Source: Syntrophaceae bacterium UBA2251
Lineage (GTDB): Bacteria; Desulfobacterota; Syntrophia; Syntrophales; UBA2251
DNA: 27,965 nt
Assembly: GCA_002347815.1 (NCBI GenBank)
Contig: DDXV01000038.1
Location: forward strand, 1 to 27,965
Direction: 5' to 3'
Shown here: in pieces, positions 14,254 to 22,338 of the stretch
Layout of the letters: every line of letters starts with the position of its first letter
Position numbering within the stretch: position 1 is the stretch's first letter
Notes under the pieces: generated by a model
What the model was told of the DNA's origin: nothing
Databases searched by the model: none
What the model saw: the letters and a program-made list of their open reading frames with translations, nothing else
Position numbers and translations under genes: made by a program

Positions 14254-15660
14254 ATGAAAGACATCCTTGTCGTTGTACCCGATCGCAACGTCGTCCATGC
14301 CGTCCGCGGCATCTTCCGTTCCCGGGGGACGGTGGACGCCGCGGACGGCATGGATGCCTGTCTCGGGCTTTGCCGGAAAAAGCGCTACGAGTTGGCGCTG
14401 ATCGACCTTGCCCTGCTGCAGGCGCTGTCACCCCGCCACGGCCAGTACGACTACAAATCCTCCCTCCAGCAGCTCTGGCAGATTCAGCCCGCCCTCGAGA
14501 TCATCGTCATGGCCGGACAGGACACGGTCCGGGAAGCGGTGATGGCGGTCAAGGCGGGCGCGAGCAACTACGTGACCTATCCGCTCAACCGGGACGAGGT
14601 CCGTTATGCCGTCGAATTCATCGCCGAGGAAAACCGGACGCGCTCGGAGCTGGATTACCTCCGCAGCCGCTTCTGGCAGGCCGACGCCCTCGAGGTCGTC
14701 CAGACGAAGAATACGGCCATGCGGTCGGTCTTCGATGCCATCCGCCTGGTCGCGCCGACCAAGAGTACGGTGTTGCTCACCGGGGAAACGGGGACGGGCA
14801 AGGGCATTCTGGCCAAGCTGATCCACTGTCACAGCAACCGCAAGGACGTCCAGTTCATCGGCGTCCACTGCGGCGCCATTCCCGATACGCTCCTGGAAAG
14901 CGAGCTGTTCGGTCACGAGAAGGGGGCGTTCACCGGCGCCGTCCGGCGGAAATTGGGCAAATTCGAACTGGCCCACGGCGGGACGATTTTTCTGGACGAG
15001 ATCGGCACCCTTTCTCCCGCCGCCCAGATCCGGCTGCTCCAGATCCTCCAGGACAGGACCTATGAACGCGTCGGCGGCGAGGAAACCCTGGAGGCGGATG
15101 TCCGGATCATCGCCGCTTCCAATGTGGATCTGAAAAAACTCGTGGAGGAAGGCCTGTTCCGGCACGATCTGTACTACCGCCTGAATGTCTTTCCCATCGA
15201 GCTCCCGCCTCTGCGGGAGCGGACGGAGGACATCCCCCAGCTCGTGGAAGTCTTCCTCAGGAACCTGACCCGGTTCAACCAGAAGGATATCCACTATGCC
15301 CATCCCCAGGTGATGGACGCCTTCCGCCGGTATCCCTGGCCGGGCAACATCCGGGAGCTCGAGAATCTGGTCGAGCGGGCCTATATTCTCGAGGCCTCGT
15401 CGATGCTGACGCCCGAGAGCTTCCCGGCGGAGCTTTTCACCGTGGCCCCGACGCCCTCGCGCCTGTCCCCGAACACGGCGCTCACCCTGGGCGAGGTGCG
15501 ACGGCAGGCGGTGGAGGCCGTGGAGAGGCAGTACCTGAAGGAACTGCTGTCGGTCAACCGGGGCCGCATCGACCGCACGGCGGCGGCGGCGGGCGTCACG
15601 GGCCGGCAGATCCACAAGCTGCTCCAGCGTCACGAGATCCGGAAGGAGGATTTCAAGTAG
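14254..15660 (+). CDS. Sigma-54-dependent activator with degenerate receiver domain
   Basis: A 468-residue protein with receiver-like, AAA+ and Fis-type domains. The AAA+ part is intact: Walker A GETGTGKG, GAFTGA at 224-229, Walker B GGTIFLDEIG, and RLNVFPIELPPLRERTEDI. The C-terminal helix-turn-helix is DRTAAAAGVTGRQIHKLLQRHEI. The receiver keeps D51 (ALIDLALL) but the acidic pair is P9-D10 (VVVPD), the switch Ser/Thr position is Ala (VMAG) and the conserved Lys of the KP motif is Tyr (YVTYPL, Y109). It is therefore unlikely to work by ordinary phosphorylation and no kinase is adjacent. The gene is divergent from corA and converges on the diadenylate cyclase gene with an 8-nt overlap. Confidence 0.9.
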   Translation: MKDILVVVPDRNVVHAVRGIFRSRGTVDAADGMDACLGLCRKKRYELALIDLALLQALSPRHGQYDYKSSLQQLWQIQPALEIIVMAGQDTVREAVMAVKAGASNYVTYPLNRDEVRYAVEFIAEENRTRSELDYLRSRFWQADALEVVQTKNTAMRSVFDAIRLVAPTKSTVLLTGETGTGKGILAKLIHCHSNRKDVQFIGVHCGAIPDTLLESELFGHEKGAFTGAVRRKLGKFELAHGGTIFLDEIGTLSPAAQIRLLQILQDRTYERVGGEETLEADVRIIAASNVDLKKLVEEGLFRHDLYYRLNVFPIELPPLRERTEDIPQLVEVFLRNLTRFNQKDIHYAHPQVMDAFRRYPWPGNIRELENLVERAYILEASSMLTPESFPAELFTVAPTPSRLSPNTALTLGEVRRQAVEAVERQYLKELLSVNRGRIDRTAAAAGVTGRQIHKLLQRHEIRKEDFK

Positions 15661-17104
15661 CGTCCTGACCGACGATTCTGACGGTCACCCGGACGGTGGC
15701 GGCCGTGTCCGGGGCGAGCTGGACGTCGGGGGGCGGCGCCAGCTTCACCTCCACGGTCCGGGTCTCGCGCAGGCGCTGCAGGTTGACCGGCGCCGTTCGG
15801 ATCGCGATCCGGTCCGTCCGCCGTTTCGAGGGGATGAGAATCGTCACGGCCTGCGGCGACACGGTGATCCGCTCCACGGCGTAACCCGGCGGCGGAAGGT
15901 GTTCGGTCGCGACCCGCACCGGGACGGAAACGGGCACCAGCCGGGAGGCCGAAAGCGCGAGGCGGTTCGGCTTGATGTCGAGCACGGTGAGGTTTGCGGG
16001 AACGCGCACCATGTTCTTGGTGAGCGGGATTTCCTGCCTTCCCTCCCGGAGCCGGGACAGGTCCAGGGAAATCTTGAGCGAGCCGACGTCCAGAAACTGG
16101 AAGGCCTGCGACGGCCCCATGACCATGATCGCGGCTTCCGGGATCTTCGGATTTTCGACGATCCAGTCGGACGCAATGTTGACGTACTCGACGGGAACCA
16201 GAAAATCCCGACGGACGGAGTCGCGCTGATAGCCGAACACGACCCAGAGGACGCAGGCCAGCAGAATCGCGATGGCCTTCTCCCGGGGATTCGTTTTCAG
16301 GCGCTGCCAGAAGGGGTGGGACGACCGGACGGGCATGCGGGCCGCGTAGAAGGCGGAAAGGGCGGATTTCAGGGCCGCGGCATGGGGCAGGACCTGAATC
16401 TGTTCCCCCCGTGCGAGGGAGATCGTGCCCCGCTCTTCGGAGACGACGATGCAGACGGCGTCGGACCGCTCGGCCAGGCCGAGGGCCGCCGTATGCCGCA
16501 ATCCCATCGGCTGATTTTTCCCCGGGGCGGTCGACAGGGGGAGATGGCAGCCGAAGCGGACCACACGGCTGCCGTCGATGATCACGGCCCCGTCATGGCC
16601 CGCGGAATGGGGGTCGAAAAGGCTCTCCAGGAGCGGCTGGGAAAGCAGACCGTTCAGCCGGTTCCCGCCGCTCAGGTGTCGGTCCAGCGGATCGCTTCCG
16701 GTCAGGACGATCAAGGCCCCGATATGGTTTCGGGCCAGGCTCGCCGCCGTCAGGGCGAGGATTTCCGCGGTTTCTTCATGGGCGACGGGTTCGCGCCACG
16801 GCTTCCGGAGGCGACCCCAGAGGGCGAGACGCTCCAGGAAACGGCGCAGATCCTCCTGGAAGATGACGACGAGGGCGAAGGCCAGGATGCCGAAGAACCC
16901 CTGGAGGATGACCGTCGTCAGGTACAGATGGAAGAACCGGGCCGCGCCGTAGAGGAAACCGAGCAGGACCACGCCGGAGAAGACGAAGCGGGAGGCCCTG
17001 TCCTTGAACCAGATCAGCAGGATGGCGATCATCCCGGCGATGATGACGATGTCGAACACATCCTGGAGGCGGAAGTTCTGGAAGAGGGTTGTCATTTCGC
17101 CCAT
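15653..17104 (-). CDS. cdaA: Diadenylate cyclase (CdaA-type) fused to a YbbR/CdaR region
   Basis: A 483-residue membrane protein. Three N-terminal transmembrane helices (about 15-33, 40-57, 62-82) precede a DAC domain (about 85-255), as in CdaA, which makes c-di-AMP from two ATP. DGAVIIDG holds the DGA motif (171-173). The second motif reads GLRHTAALG (203-205 RHT) where the family usually has RHR. After a linker there is a fourth transmembrane helix (about 276-291) and an outer region (about 300-480) of YbbR type, normally a separate cyclase-regulating protein (CdaR). Both parts are in one uninterrupted frame. The start at 17104 has GGAG 5 nt upstream. Its 3' end overlaps that of the sigma-54 activator. 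Confidence 0.88.
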   Translation of the reverse strand: MGEMTTLFQNFRLQDVFDIVIIAGMIAILLIWFKDRASRFVFSGVVLLGFLYGAARFFHLYLTTVILQGFFGILAFALVVIFQEDLRRFLERLALWGRLRKPWREPVAHEETAEILALTAASLARNHIGALIVLTGSDPLDRHLSGGNRLNGLLSQPLLESLFDPHSAGHDGAVIIDGSRVVRFGCHLPLSTAPGKNQPMGLRHTAALGLAERSDAVCIVVSEERGTISLARGEQIQVLPHAAALKSALSAFYAARMPVRSSHPFWQRLKTNPREKAIAILLACVLWVVFGYQRDSVRRDFLVPVEYVNIASDWIVENPKIPEAAIMVMGPSQAFQFLDVGSLKISLDLSRLREGRQEIPLTKNMVRVPANLTVLDIKPNRLALSASRLVPVSVPVRVATEHLPPPGYAVERITVSPQAVTILIPSKRRTDRIAIRTAPVNLQRLRETRTVEVKLAPPPDVQLAPDTAATVRVTVRIVGQDAT

Positions 17105-17205
17105 GGTGTCTCCATGAAGGGGGCATCGACGGGTTCCGGCGCGAAGGGGACGTCCGAAGCTTCCCTTCCTCATACGGAATTCTTCAGGGAGGTGTCAATA
17201 ACAAT

Positions 17206-17526
17206 ATGTTGCGGCGGGTGAAAAAATACGTTGGGTACGCCCTGCTGTTCGGGATCGCCCTCCTGGCGGTGGTCGTCCCGGCCCGGGGCGGGGAGACGAT
17301 GTCTTTCAGCGGCATGGTCTTCGTGCTGGACTGGGACGAGGAGAACCGGGTCACGGCGGTTTCCGTCGTCACGGAGGAGGGATGGGAATACCGCGTCCTC
17401 CCTGATGAGGCGGGGAGGGAGTTGTTCCGCCGCGAAGGGGACACGGTGGACATCGAGGGCGTTGCCGGTACGGATGCGGCGGGTCGAAAGACCTTGACGG
17501 TGATCCGATACCGCGTCCGTCCGTGA
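17206..17526 (+). CDS. Small exported protein of unknown function
   Basis: A 106-residue protein with a clear signal peptide (basic MLRRVKK, hydrophobic YALLFGIALLAVVVP, likely cleavage near ARG-GET, residue 28). The mature part of about 80 residues has alternating short strands (FSGMVFVLDWDEENRVTAVSVVTEEGWEYRVL...GDTVDIEGVA...LTVIRYRV), a pattern reminiscent of a small OB-fold or beta-barrel domain. That fold is a guess from strand pattern and Gly/Val placement. ATG 17206 follows GGGAGG at about 12 nt, rather long spacing. It is divergent from the cyclase gene and just upstream of the sirtuin gene, possibly in the same transcript. Confidence 0.75.
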   Translation: MLRRVKKYVGYALLFGIALLAVVVPARGGETMSFSGMVFVLDWDEENRVTAVSVVTEEGWEYRVLPDEAGRELFRREGDTVDIEGVAGTDAAGRKTLTVIRYRVRP

Positions 17527-17550
17527 GCGGGTCGGCCACGCCATTTTCGT

Positions 17551-17591
17551 TTGGTCTTTTTCATGCGGATGGTGTATCTGTAGGACATCCG
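17551..17591 (+). promoter_or_regulatory. Possible promoter and dyad upstream of the sirtuin gene
   Basis: TTGGTC (17551-17556) and TATCTG (17575-17580) are 18 nt apart, a weak sigma-70-like pair. An inverted repeat CGGATG (17566-17571) and CATCCG (17586-17591) brackets the -10 region with a 14-nt spacer and could be an operator. Both matches are modest. Confidence 0.25.
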
Positions 17592-17612
17592 GAAACGGTG
17601 AAGGAGGCGCCC

Positions 17613-18392
17613 GTGGCCGACATTTCTCTGGACGAAAAGATCGGGGCCGTTGCCGACATGATCGTGGCGGCCGAACGCGTGGTGGTATTCACCGGCGCCG
17701 GCGTCAGCACGGAATCGGGGATCCCCGATTTCCGCAGCCCGGGCGGGATCTGGAGCCGGTTCGATCCGGAGGACTTCACGATCGAACGCTTTCTGGCGAG
17801 CGCGGAGACCCGGCGCAAGCAATGGGAGATCCTGCTCGACGGGGGGATGCTCATGGACGCCCGGCCGAACAAGGCCCATCTTGCCATCGCGGAGCTGGAG
17901 GCGCTCGGCAAACTGACCTGCGTCATCACCCAGAACATCGACCAGCTCCATCAGAAGGCGGGCAACCGCCCGGAGAAGGTGTTCGAGCTTCACGGCAACA
18001 TGAAATGGCTTCGCTGTCTGGGCTGCGATACGCGGTATCCGCTGGACGAAATGCTGATCCGCTACCGTTCCCGCCCCGAGGTTCCCGTCTGCGAACGCTG
18101 CCGGGGCATCCTGAAGCCGGACGCCGTCTTCTTCGGGGAGGCCCTGCCGGAGGCCGCCCTGGGCGCGGCCTCGTATCACGCCCGCCACTGTGACGTCTTT
18201 CTCGTCGTCGGTTCGTCGCTCGTCGTTTATCCGGCGGCCTACATGCCCGTTTATGCCAAGGGGGCGGGGGCCAAGCTCGCGATCGTAAACTTGAGCGCCA
18301 CCCTGTGCGACGACCAGGCGGATATCCTGATCAACGAGACCGCCGGTGACGTGATGGAACGAATCCTGCGGGACGTTCGCGCCCGCCTGTAG
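17613..18392 (+). CDS. Sir2 family NAD-dependent protein deacylase (sirtuin)
   Basis: A 259-residue sirtuin that removes acyl groups from protein lysines using NAD+. Motifs: GAGVSTESGIPDFRS from residue 28 (NAD binding), TQNIDQLHQKAG (106-117), catalytic H127 in FELHGNM, zinc cysteines C135, C138, C160 and C163, and VVGSSLVVYPA near 198-208. The Tyr-x-x-Arg pair that marks CobB/SIRT5-type desuccinylases is not evident in the segment before ARPNKAHLA, so preference for negatively charged acyls is not indicated. The GTG start at 17613 has GGAGG 5 nt upstream; an earlier GTG overlapping the preceding stop would add 30 residues unlike any sirtuin N-terminus. NRDE and HDAC-family genes follow on the same strand. 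Confidence 0.94.
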   Translation: MADISLDEKIGAVADMIVAAERVVVFTGAGVSTESGIPDFRSPGGIWSRFDPEDFTIERFLASAETRRKQWEILLDGGMLMDARPNKAHLAIAELEALGKLTCVITQNIDQLHQKAGNRPEKVFELHGNMKWLRCLGCDTRYPLDEMLIRYRSRPEVPVCERCRGILKPDAVFFGEALPEAALGAASYHARHCDVFLVVGSSLVVYPAAYMPVYAKGAGAKLAIVNLSATLCDDQADILINETAGDVMERILRDVRARL

Positions 18393-18418
18393 CGAGACGG
18401 GGGGCGACCGGAGGGCGT

Positions 18419-19246
18419 ATGTGCCTCATCCTCTTGGCCTACGGAATGCACCCCCGCTACCGGCTGATTCTGGCGGCCAACCGCGATGAATTCTACGCGA
18501 GGCCCTCCGCGGCGGCCGCCTTCTGGGACGACGCCCCGGATCTCCTGGCCGGGCGAGACCTGCAGGACGGCGGCACCTGGCTGGGGATCACCCGCCAGGG
18601 GCGATTCGCGGCCCTGACGAATTACCGCGACCCGGCATCCCTGAAAACGGGGGCCCCCTCCCGGGGGCGGCTGGCCGGCGACTTCCTCCGGGGGCCGCAG
18701 GCGCCGGCGGACTATCTGGAAGCGATCCGCGCCGGGGCTTCCGCGTATAACGGATTCAACCTCCTGGTGGGCGACCTCCGCTCCCTGTCCTTCTTTTCCA
18801 ATCGGGGCGGGTCCATGGAGCTGTCCCCGGGCTTGTATGGCCTCAGCAACCATCTCCTGAATACCCCCTGGCCGAAGGTGGAGCGGGGCCGGGCGTTCCT
18901 GCAGACCCTGCTGGAGAACGGGGGCGAACCCGAGACGGAAGCGCTCTTTTCGCTCCTGGCGGACCGCAGCCGACCGGCGGACGCAAACCTGCCCGATACC
19001 GGCGTCGGTCTGGCGTGGGAGCGGATCCTTTCATCCATCTTCATCACCAGTCCGGTTTACGGGACCCGTTCCTCAACGGTCCTCAAGATCGGTCATAACG
19101 GGGGCGTGGAGTTCGTGGAGCGCGTCTTCAACGGCCGGCCCGAGGCCTGGATGACGTCCGCCTTCTCCTTCTCCGCGCTACGAGCATCGGAGAGATCCGA
19201 CCCCACGGCCCGCGACGGGGCACGGACGGGAGGTGCAAGGCGATGA
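18419..19246 (+). CDS. NRDE family protein (TANGO2-like)
   Basis: A 275-residue protein of the NRDE/TANGO2 family. It begins MCLILLAYG with Cys at position 2 and carries the name-giving NRDE at residues 21-24 (AANRDEFYARP), then GGTWLGIT and ALTNYRDP, all family landmarks. In eukaryotes TANGO2 is linked to lipid/acyl-CoA and possibly haem handling; the bacterial function is not established. An N-terminal-nucleophile hydrolase role through Cys2 has been considered for the family but is not shown here. GGAGGG lies just before ATG 18419. Its stop overlaps the HDAC-family start as ATGA, implying translational coupling, and the sirtuin gene ends 26 nt upstream. Confidence 0.9.
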   Translation: MCLILLAYGMHPRYRLILAANRDEFYARPSAAAAFWDDAPDLLAGRDLQDGGTWLGITRQGRFAALTNYRDPASLKTGAPSRGRLAGDFLRGPQAPADYLEAIRAGASAYNGFNLLVGDLRSLSFFSNRGGSMELSPGLYGLSNHLLNTPWPKVERGRAFLQTLLENGGEPETEALFSLLADRSRPADANLPDTGVGLAWERILSSIFITSPVYGTRSSTVLKIGHNGGVEFVERVFNGRPEAWMTSAFSFSALRASERSDPTARDGARTGGARR

Positions 19247-19998
19247 ACGTTATCTTCCACGAGGATTTCTACGAGGTCTATGCCGGGGATCCGGCGGCGG
19301 CGGCGGGGCGCATGGAGGCCGTCGTCAAGGCGATCGAGGGGCGCGTCACCTTTGTCGAGGCCGTGCCGGCCGCCGAGGAGGACATCGCGGCCGTCCACAC
19401 GCGCGCCCACATCGAGCAGGTGCGCCGGGAGGGCGTTTACGCCGTGGCCGCCCTGGCCGCCGGCGGGGCCATCCAGGCGGCCCGCACGGGGCTGAAGGAG
19501 CCGTGCTTCGGCCTGATCCGGCCCCCGGGACACCACGCCTCGGCGGGCAGCGCCTGGGGCTTCTGCTACTTCAGCAACATGGCCATCGCCCTGGAGCGAC
19601 TGCGGCGGGACGGCCTCATCAAGCGGGCCTTCGTGCTGGACATCGACCTCCACTACGGGGACGGGACGGTCAATGTCCTGGAGGGCCGGGGCTATGTCAG
19701 GATCTACAACCCGTCCACGAACGACCGGAACGATTACCTCAAGCGGGTGCGGGACAAGCTCTGGGCCGAGCCGGTCGATATCATCGGCGTCTCCGCGGGT
19801 TTCGATCACCATCGGGAAGACTGGGGGGGGCTCCTGACGACGGAGGATTACCGCGAGATCGGCCGGATGGTGAAGGAGGCGAGCGAGGCGCACGGGGCGG
19901 GCCGCTTCGGCATCCTTGAGGGGGGGTACAACCATCGCGTCCTGGGGCGGAACGTCCTCGCCTTCCTCCGGGGACTCGATGGGATCGAGGAGAAATAG
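19243..19998 (+). CDS. Histone deacetylase family (zinc-dependent) deacylase
   Basis: A 251-residue arginase/deacetylase-fold enzyme, shorter than typical family members (about 300-370). Active-site features: tandem His H97-H98 in LIRPPGHHAS, zinc ligands D135 and H137 in VLDIDLHYGDGT and D188 in SAGFDHH, and the catalytic-Tyr motif EGGY (Y229). The set is complete, so it should be active. Bacterial relatives deacetylate acetylpolyamines, acetoin-pathway proteins or other N-acyl substrates; the true substrate is unknown. The ATG overlaps the NRDE stop (ATGA). The stop TAG (19996-19998) directly abuts the stop of the convergent lipoprotein gene with no spacer. Confidence 0.93.
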   Translation: MNVIFHEDFYEVYAGDPAAAAGRMEAVVKAIEGRVTFVEAVPAAEEDIAAVHTRAHIEQVRREGVYAVAALAAGGAIQAARTGLKEPCFGLIRPPGHHASAGSAWGFCYFSNMAIALERLRRDGLIKRAFVLDIDLHYGDGTVNVLEGRGYVRIYNPSTNDRNDYLKRVRDKLWAEPVDIIGVSAGFDHHREDWGGLLTTEDYREIGRMVKEASEAHGAGRFGILEGGYNHRVLGRNVLAFLRGLDGIEEK

Positions 19999-21063
19999 CT
20001 ACTCCTCCTGAAGCTGTTCCCTGAGTTTCTTCTGGTTCTGGAGGGCCTGGCCGGCCCGGTTCAGGGCCAGGGTGATGTTGTCGTCCGGCTTGCCCAGGAG
20101 CCGGTCCGCCTGCCGGTAGAGGCGGAGCGCCGCCTCGAAATCGCCCCGGCTTTCCGCGCACACGCCCAGGTTGTACTGGATGGCCACGGCGTCGGGCGAC
20201 AGGATGCGCGCCGCCCCCCACAGTTCGCAGGCCATGTCGAGCCGTCCCTTGCCCGCGTAGGCGATCCCCTGCTTGAGTTTTTCCTTGGCCTCCGGAGCGG
20301 TGATGCCGTCGCCGGTGTCCATGAGTGCAATCTCGCGGGTGACGTAGTAGGGGGCGATGTCCCTCCGGAACTGGGTCCGGGCCGTTTCCTTGGCGCGGGC
20401 GAGCAGTTCCTCGCCGTCCGCGGCGGGCCGCGTATCCTCGCAGCCGGAGCTCTCGGCGGCGCCGGACAGGTTGCGGGCGTAGAGGATCCGGCCCGTTTCG
20501 ACCTCGACGAGTTTCGGCGTTCCGGATACGCTGGCCGTTCGCTTGGTACAGTTCACGTTGAAGGTCCGCCAGCGGATGCAGGCGCCCTCGTAGGTCCGCC
20601 CGTCCTTGTCGCGCCGGACCTCCCGCTTGACGCACTCGCTCCGCTTGGCCTTGAAGGGGGTGTCCTGCCAGCCGTAGGCGCCGATCACGCCGGTATAGAT
20701 TCCCTGCGCCCCGACCAGCCGGCCGATCTTCACGGCCGTCTTCGGGTCGACCAGGCCGCTCTGGGAGAGTTTCAGCTCGGAGATGGTCTTGTCGATCGAG
20801 GCCCGGTCCACCAGGGTGAAGTAGGGCTTGTCGTCGATGTTGATGCTGTTCAGGACGCCCTCCATCTCGGCGGCGAACTCCGCGCCGCCGGGGCCTTCGA
20901 AGGGCAGGACGGCCACGACCTTCGTGAGCGAGGCTTCGTGGTAGGCCGCGGGCTGCAGCATGTTGACCCGGACCTGGGTGGCGCAACCCGTGGCGAGCAG
21001 GAGGAGCAGGACCGGCACGAGGCGGGCCGGCGACAGCGGACGGCGGATGCGGGTTCCGGACAT
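19999..21063 (-). CDS. CsgG-like outer-membrane lipoprotein with TPR-like C-terminus
   Basis: A 354-residue lipoprotein. A lipoprotein signal peptide (basic N-terminus, then VPVLLLLLATGC with the lipid-modified Cys near residue 27) is followed by a CsgG/HfaB-type domain (VVAVLPFEGPGGAEFAAEMEG...FTLVDRASIDKTISELKL...AVKIGRLVGAQGIYTGVIGAYG). The last 100 residues contain TPR-like helices (IQYNLGVCAESRGDFEAALRLYRQADRLLG). Several paired cysteines lie in the middle (C143, C161, C171 region). CsgG relatives form outer-membrane secretion pores or envelope-assembly factors. AAGGA lies 6 nt before the ATG. It starts 10 nt after the FlgT-like gene, so the two probably act together. No curli or flagellar genes are nearby. 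Confidence 0.8.
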   Translation of the reverse strand: MSGTRIRRPLSPARLVPVLLLLLATGCATQVRVNMLQPAAYHEASLTKVVAVLPFEGPGGAEFAAEMEGVLNSINIDDKPYFTLVDRASIDKTISELKLSQSGLVDPKTAVKIGRLVGAQGIYTGVIGAYGWQDTPFKAKRSECVKREVRRDKDGRTYEGACIRWRTFNVNCTKRTASVSGTPKLVEVETGRILYARNLSGAAESSGCEDTRPAADGEELLARAKETARTQFRRDIAPYYVTREIALMDTGDGITAPEAKEKLKQGIAYAGKGRLDMACELWGAARILSPDAVAIQYNLGVCAESRGDFEAALRLYRQADRLLGKPDDNITLALNRAGQALQNQKKLREQLQEE

Positions 21064-21073
21064 GGGGGTTCCT

Positions 21074-22255
21074 TCATTCCTCGTCGGGGGGCCGGCGGTC
21101 GGACCGGGACGGCGCGCCGGTGTATTTCAGGGTCAGGGAGTAGGGCGAAAAGTTCACGACATCGACGCCCTCCTTCTGCTTCAGGCTGTTGGCCAGGTAG
21201 AGCGTGTTCTCCGGGTAGCTGACCACGAACTGCCCCATCCCCTTTTCCTCCACGTTCGTCACCCAGACGAGCGTCTGGAGAAGGTCCTGGACCTCCATGT
21301 TCGCGTCGAGGGTCTTGACCCCCTGCACCTCGATGCGCACCTTCTTCACGTTCCCCTGGATGTACTCGGCGACCTTGTCCAGAAGCTTCGGCGTCAGCGC
21401 CTCCGCCATGTCCTCCATGGCCCTGGCCGCGGCATCCTCGACGCTGTTGGCCAACCCCCGGGCCTGCTCCACCCCGGCGGTGAGAATCTCCATCTTGCCG
21501 GTCTTGTTGTTTCGGGCCACCATCCGGTACGTCAGGCGCACCGTCACGTTCTGGAAGGGCATGGCGATTCCGTAGCCGATGTCCTCCCCCTTTTTCACGG
21601 AGATGTTGTAGTCGAGCTTGCCGATGATGATCAGGTTGGAGAGGAACTTGTACATCAGGCTGCGCAGGAGGACGGAACTGCCGCCCTTGGCGGCCTTCTC
21701 GATCTCCGCGGCATCGGCGGCGCCGGTGGGGGCCACGTCGACCACGGAATAGCCCTGGTCGGTCAGCCGGCCGATGAGCGTCTCCGACAGGATGTTCGTC
21801 TCTTCGAAGGCGTCCGCGTTCTCCCGGGTGTTCGGCACGCGGGCCGGAATGAAAACGGCGACGGCGCTGTTGAGCGCCAGCGCGGAGAGGGCGTCCCGGG
21901 CCCGGGTCGGTTCGACGCAGGCGTTGATCTTGACGACGACCACATCGTCGCGGGTCTCCTGCCTGAGGACCTTGAAGCGCCGGACCGCGCCGCCGGTCTG
22001 GGTCTTGATGGCGTCATCGACCAGGGTGAAGTTCTGGACGAAGCTCTGGGCCTTCACTTCCGTCCCCACGGTCTGTTCGATGGCCGCCCACTTGGCCCGG
22101 GCGACGGCTTCCAGGCGGGCCGAGGGCAGGTCGTTCCCGACGACGATGGCCTCCCCCTCCGCGTCAACGCACTTTTCCTGGCTGAAGCCCGGCGCGGCCA
22201 GGCAGGCCATGAAACAGAGTCCAACGGCAAGGCCCATCAGGGTTCTGCGCATCAT
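21074..22255 (-). CDS. Exported FlgT-like protein
   Basis: A 393-residue protein with a cleavable signal peptide (MMRRTLMGLAVGLCFMACLA, cleavage near FSQ-EK). The N-terminal region (VDAEGEAIVVGNDLPSARLEAVARAKWAAIEQTVGTEV) resembles the N-terminal domain of flagellar assembly protein FlgT. The middle segment (AVFIPARVPNTRENADAFEETNILSETLIGRLTDQGYSVVD) resembles the TolB-N-like domain of the same family. Similar proteins occur as generic envelope factors outside flagellar loci. Start 22255 has GGGAGG 4 nt upstream, and the next codon (22252) is also ATG with better spacing, so the start is uncertain by one residue. The CsgG-like lipoprotein gene follows after 10 nt. Function is inferred only by family resemblance. 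Confidence 0.72.
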   Translation of the reverse strand: MMRRTLMGLAVGLCFMACLAAPGFSQEKCVDAEGEAIVVGNDLPSARLEAVARAKWAAIEQTVGTEVKAQSFVQNFTLVDDAIKTQTGGAVRRFKVLRQETRDDVVVVKINACVEPTRARDALSALALNSAVAVFIPARVPNTRENADAFEETNILSETLIGRLTDQGYSVVDVAPTGAADAAEIEKAAKGGSSVLLRSLMYKFLSNLIIIGKLDYNISVKKGEDIGYGIAMPFQNVTVRLTYRMVARNNKTGKMEILTAGVEQARGLANSVEDAAARAMEDMAEALTPKLLDKVAEYIQGNVKKVRIEVQGVKTLDANMEVQDLLQTLVWVTNVEEKGMGQFVVSYPENTLYLANSLKQKEGVDVVNFSPYSLTLKYTGAPSRSDRRPPDEE

Positions 22256-22338
22256 CCCACCTCCCAAGATCGAGATCGAAGCCTGTCTGTCGCATGCCGG
22301 GTCGGCATGTTCCATCCATCCCCGCAGCCGCCGGACCG

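Noticed and set aside
17523..17612. Earlier GTG start for the sirtuin, overlapping the preceding stop
   Set aside because: The added 30 residues look non-coding and GGAGG stands exactly before GTG 17613.
22293..22309. CATGCC/GGCATG hairpin between the ACCG pair and the FlgT-like gene as a terminator
   Set aside because: The stem is only six pairs with no T-tract on either strand; transcription probably continues.
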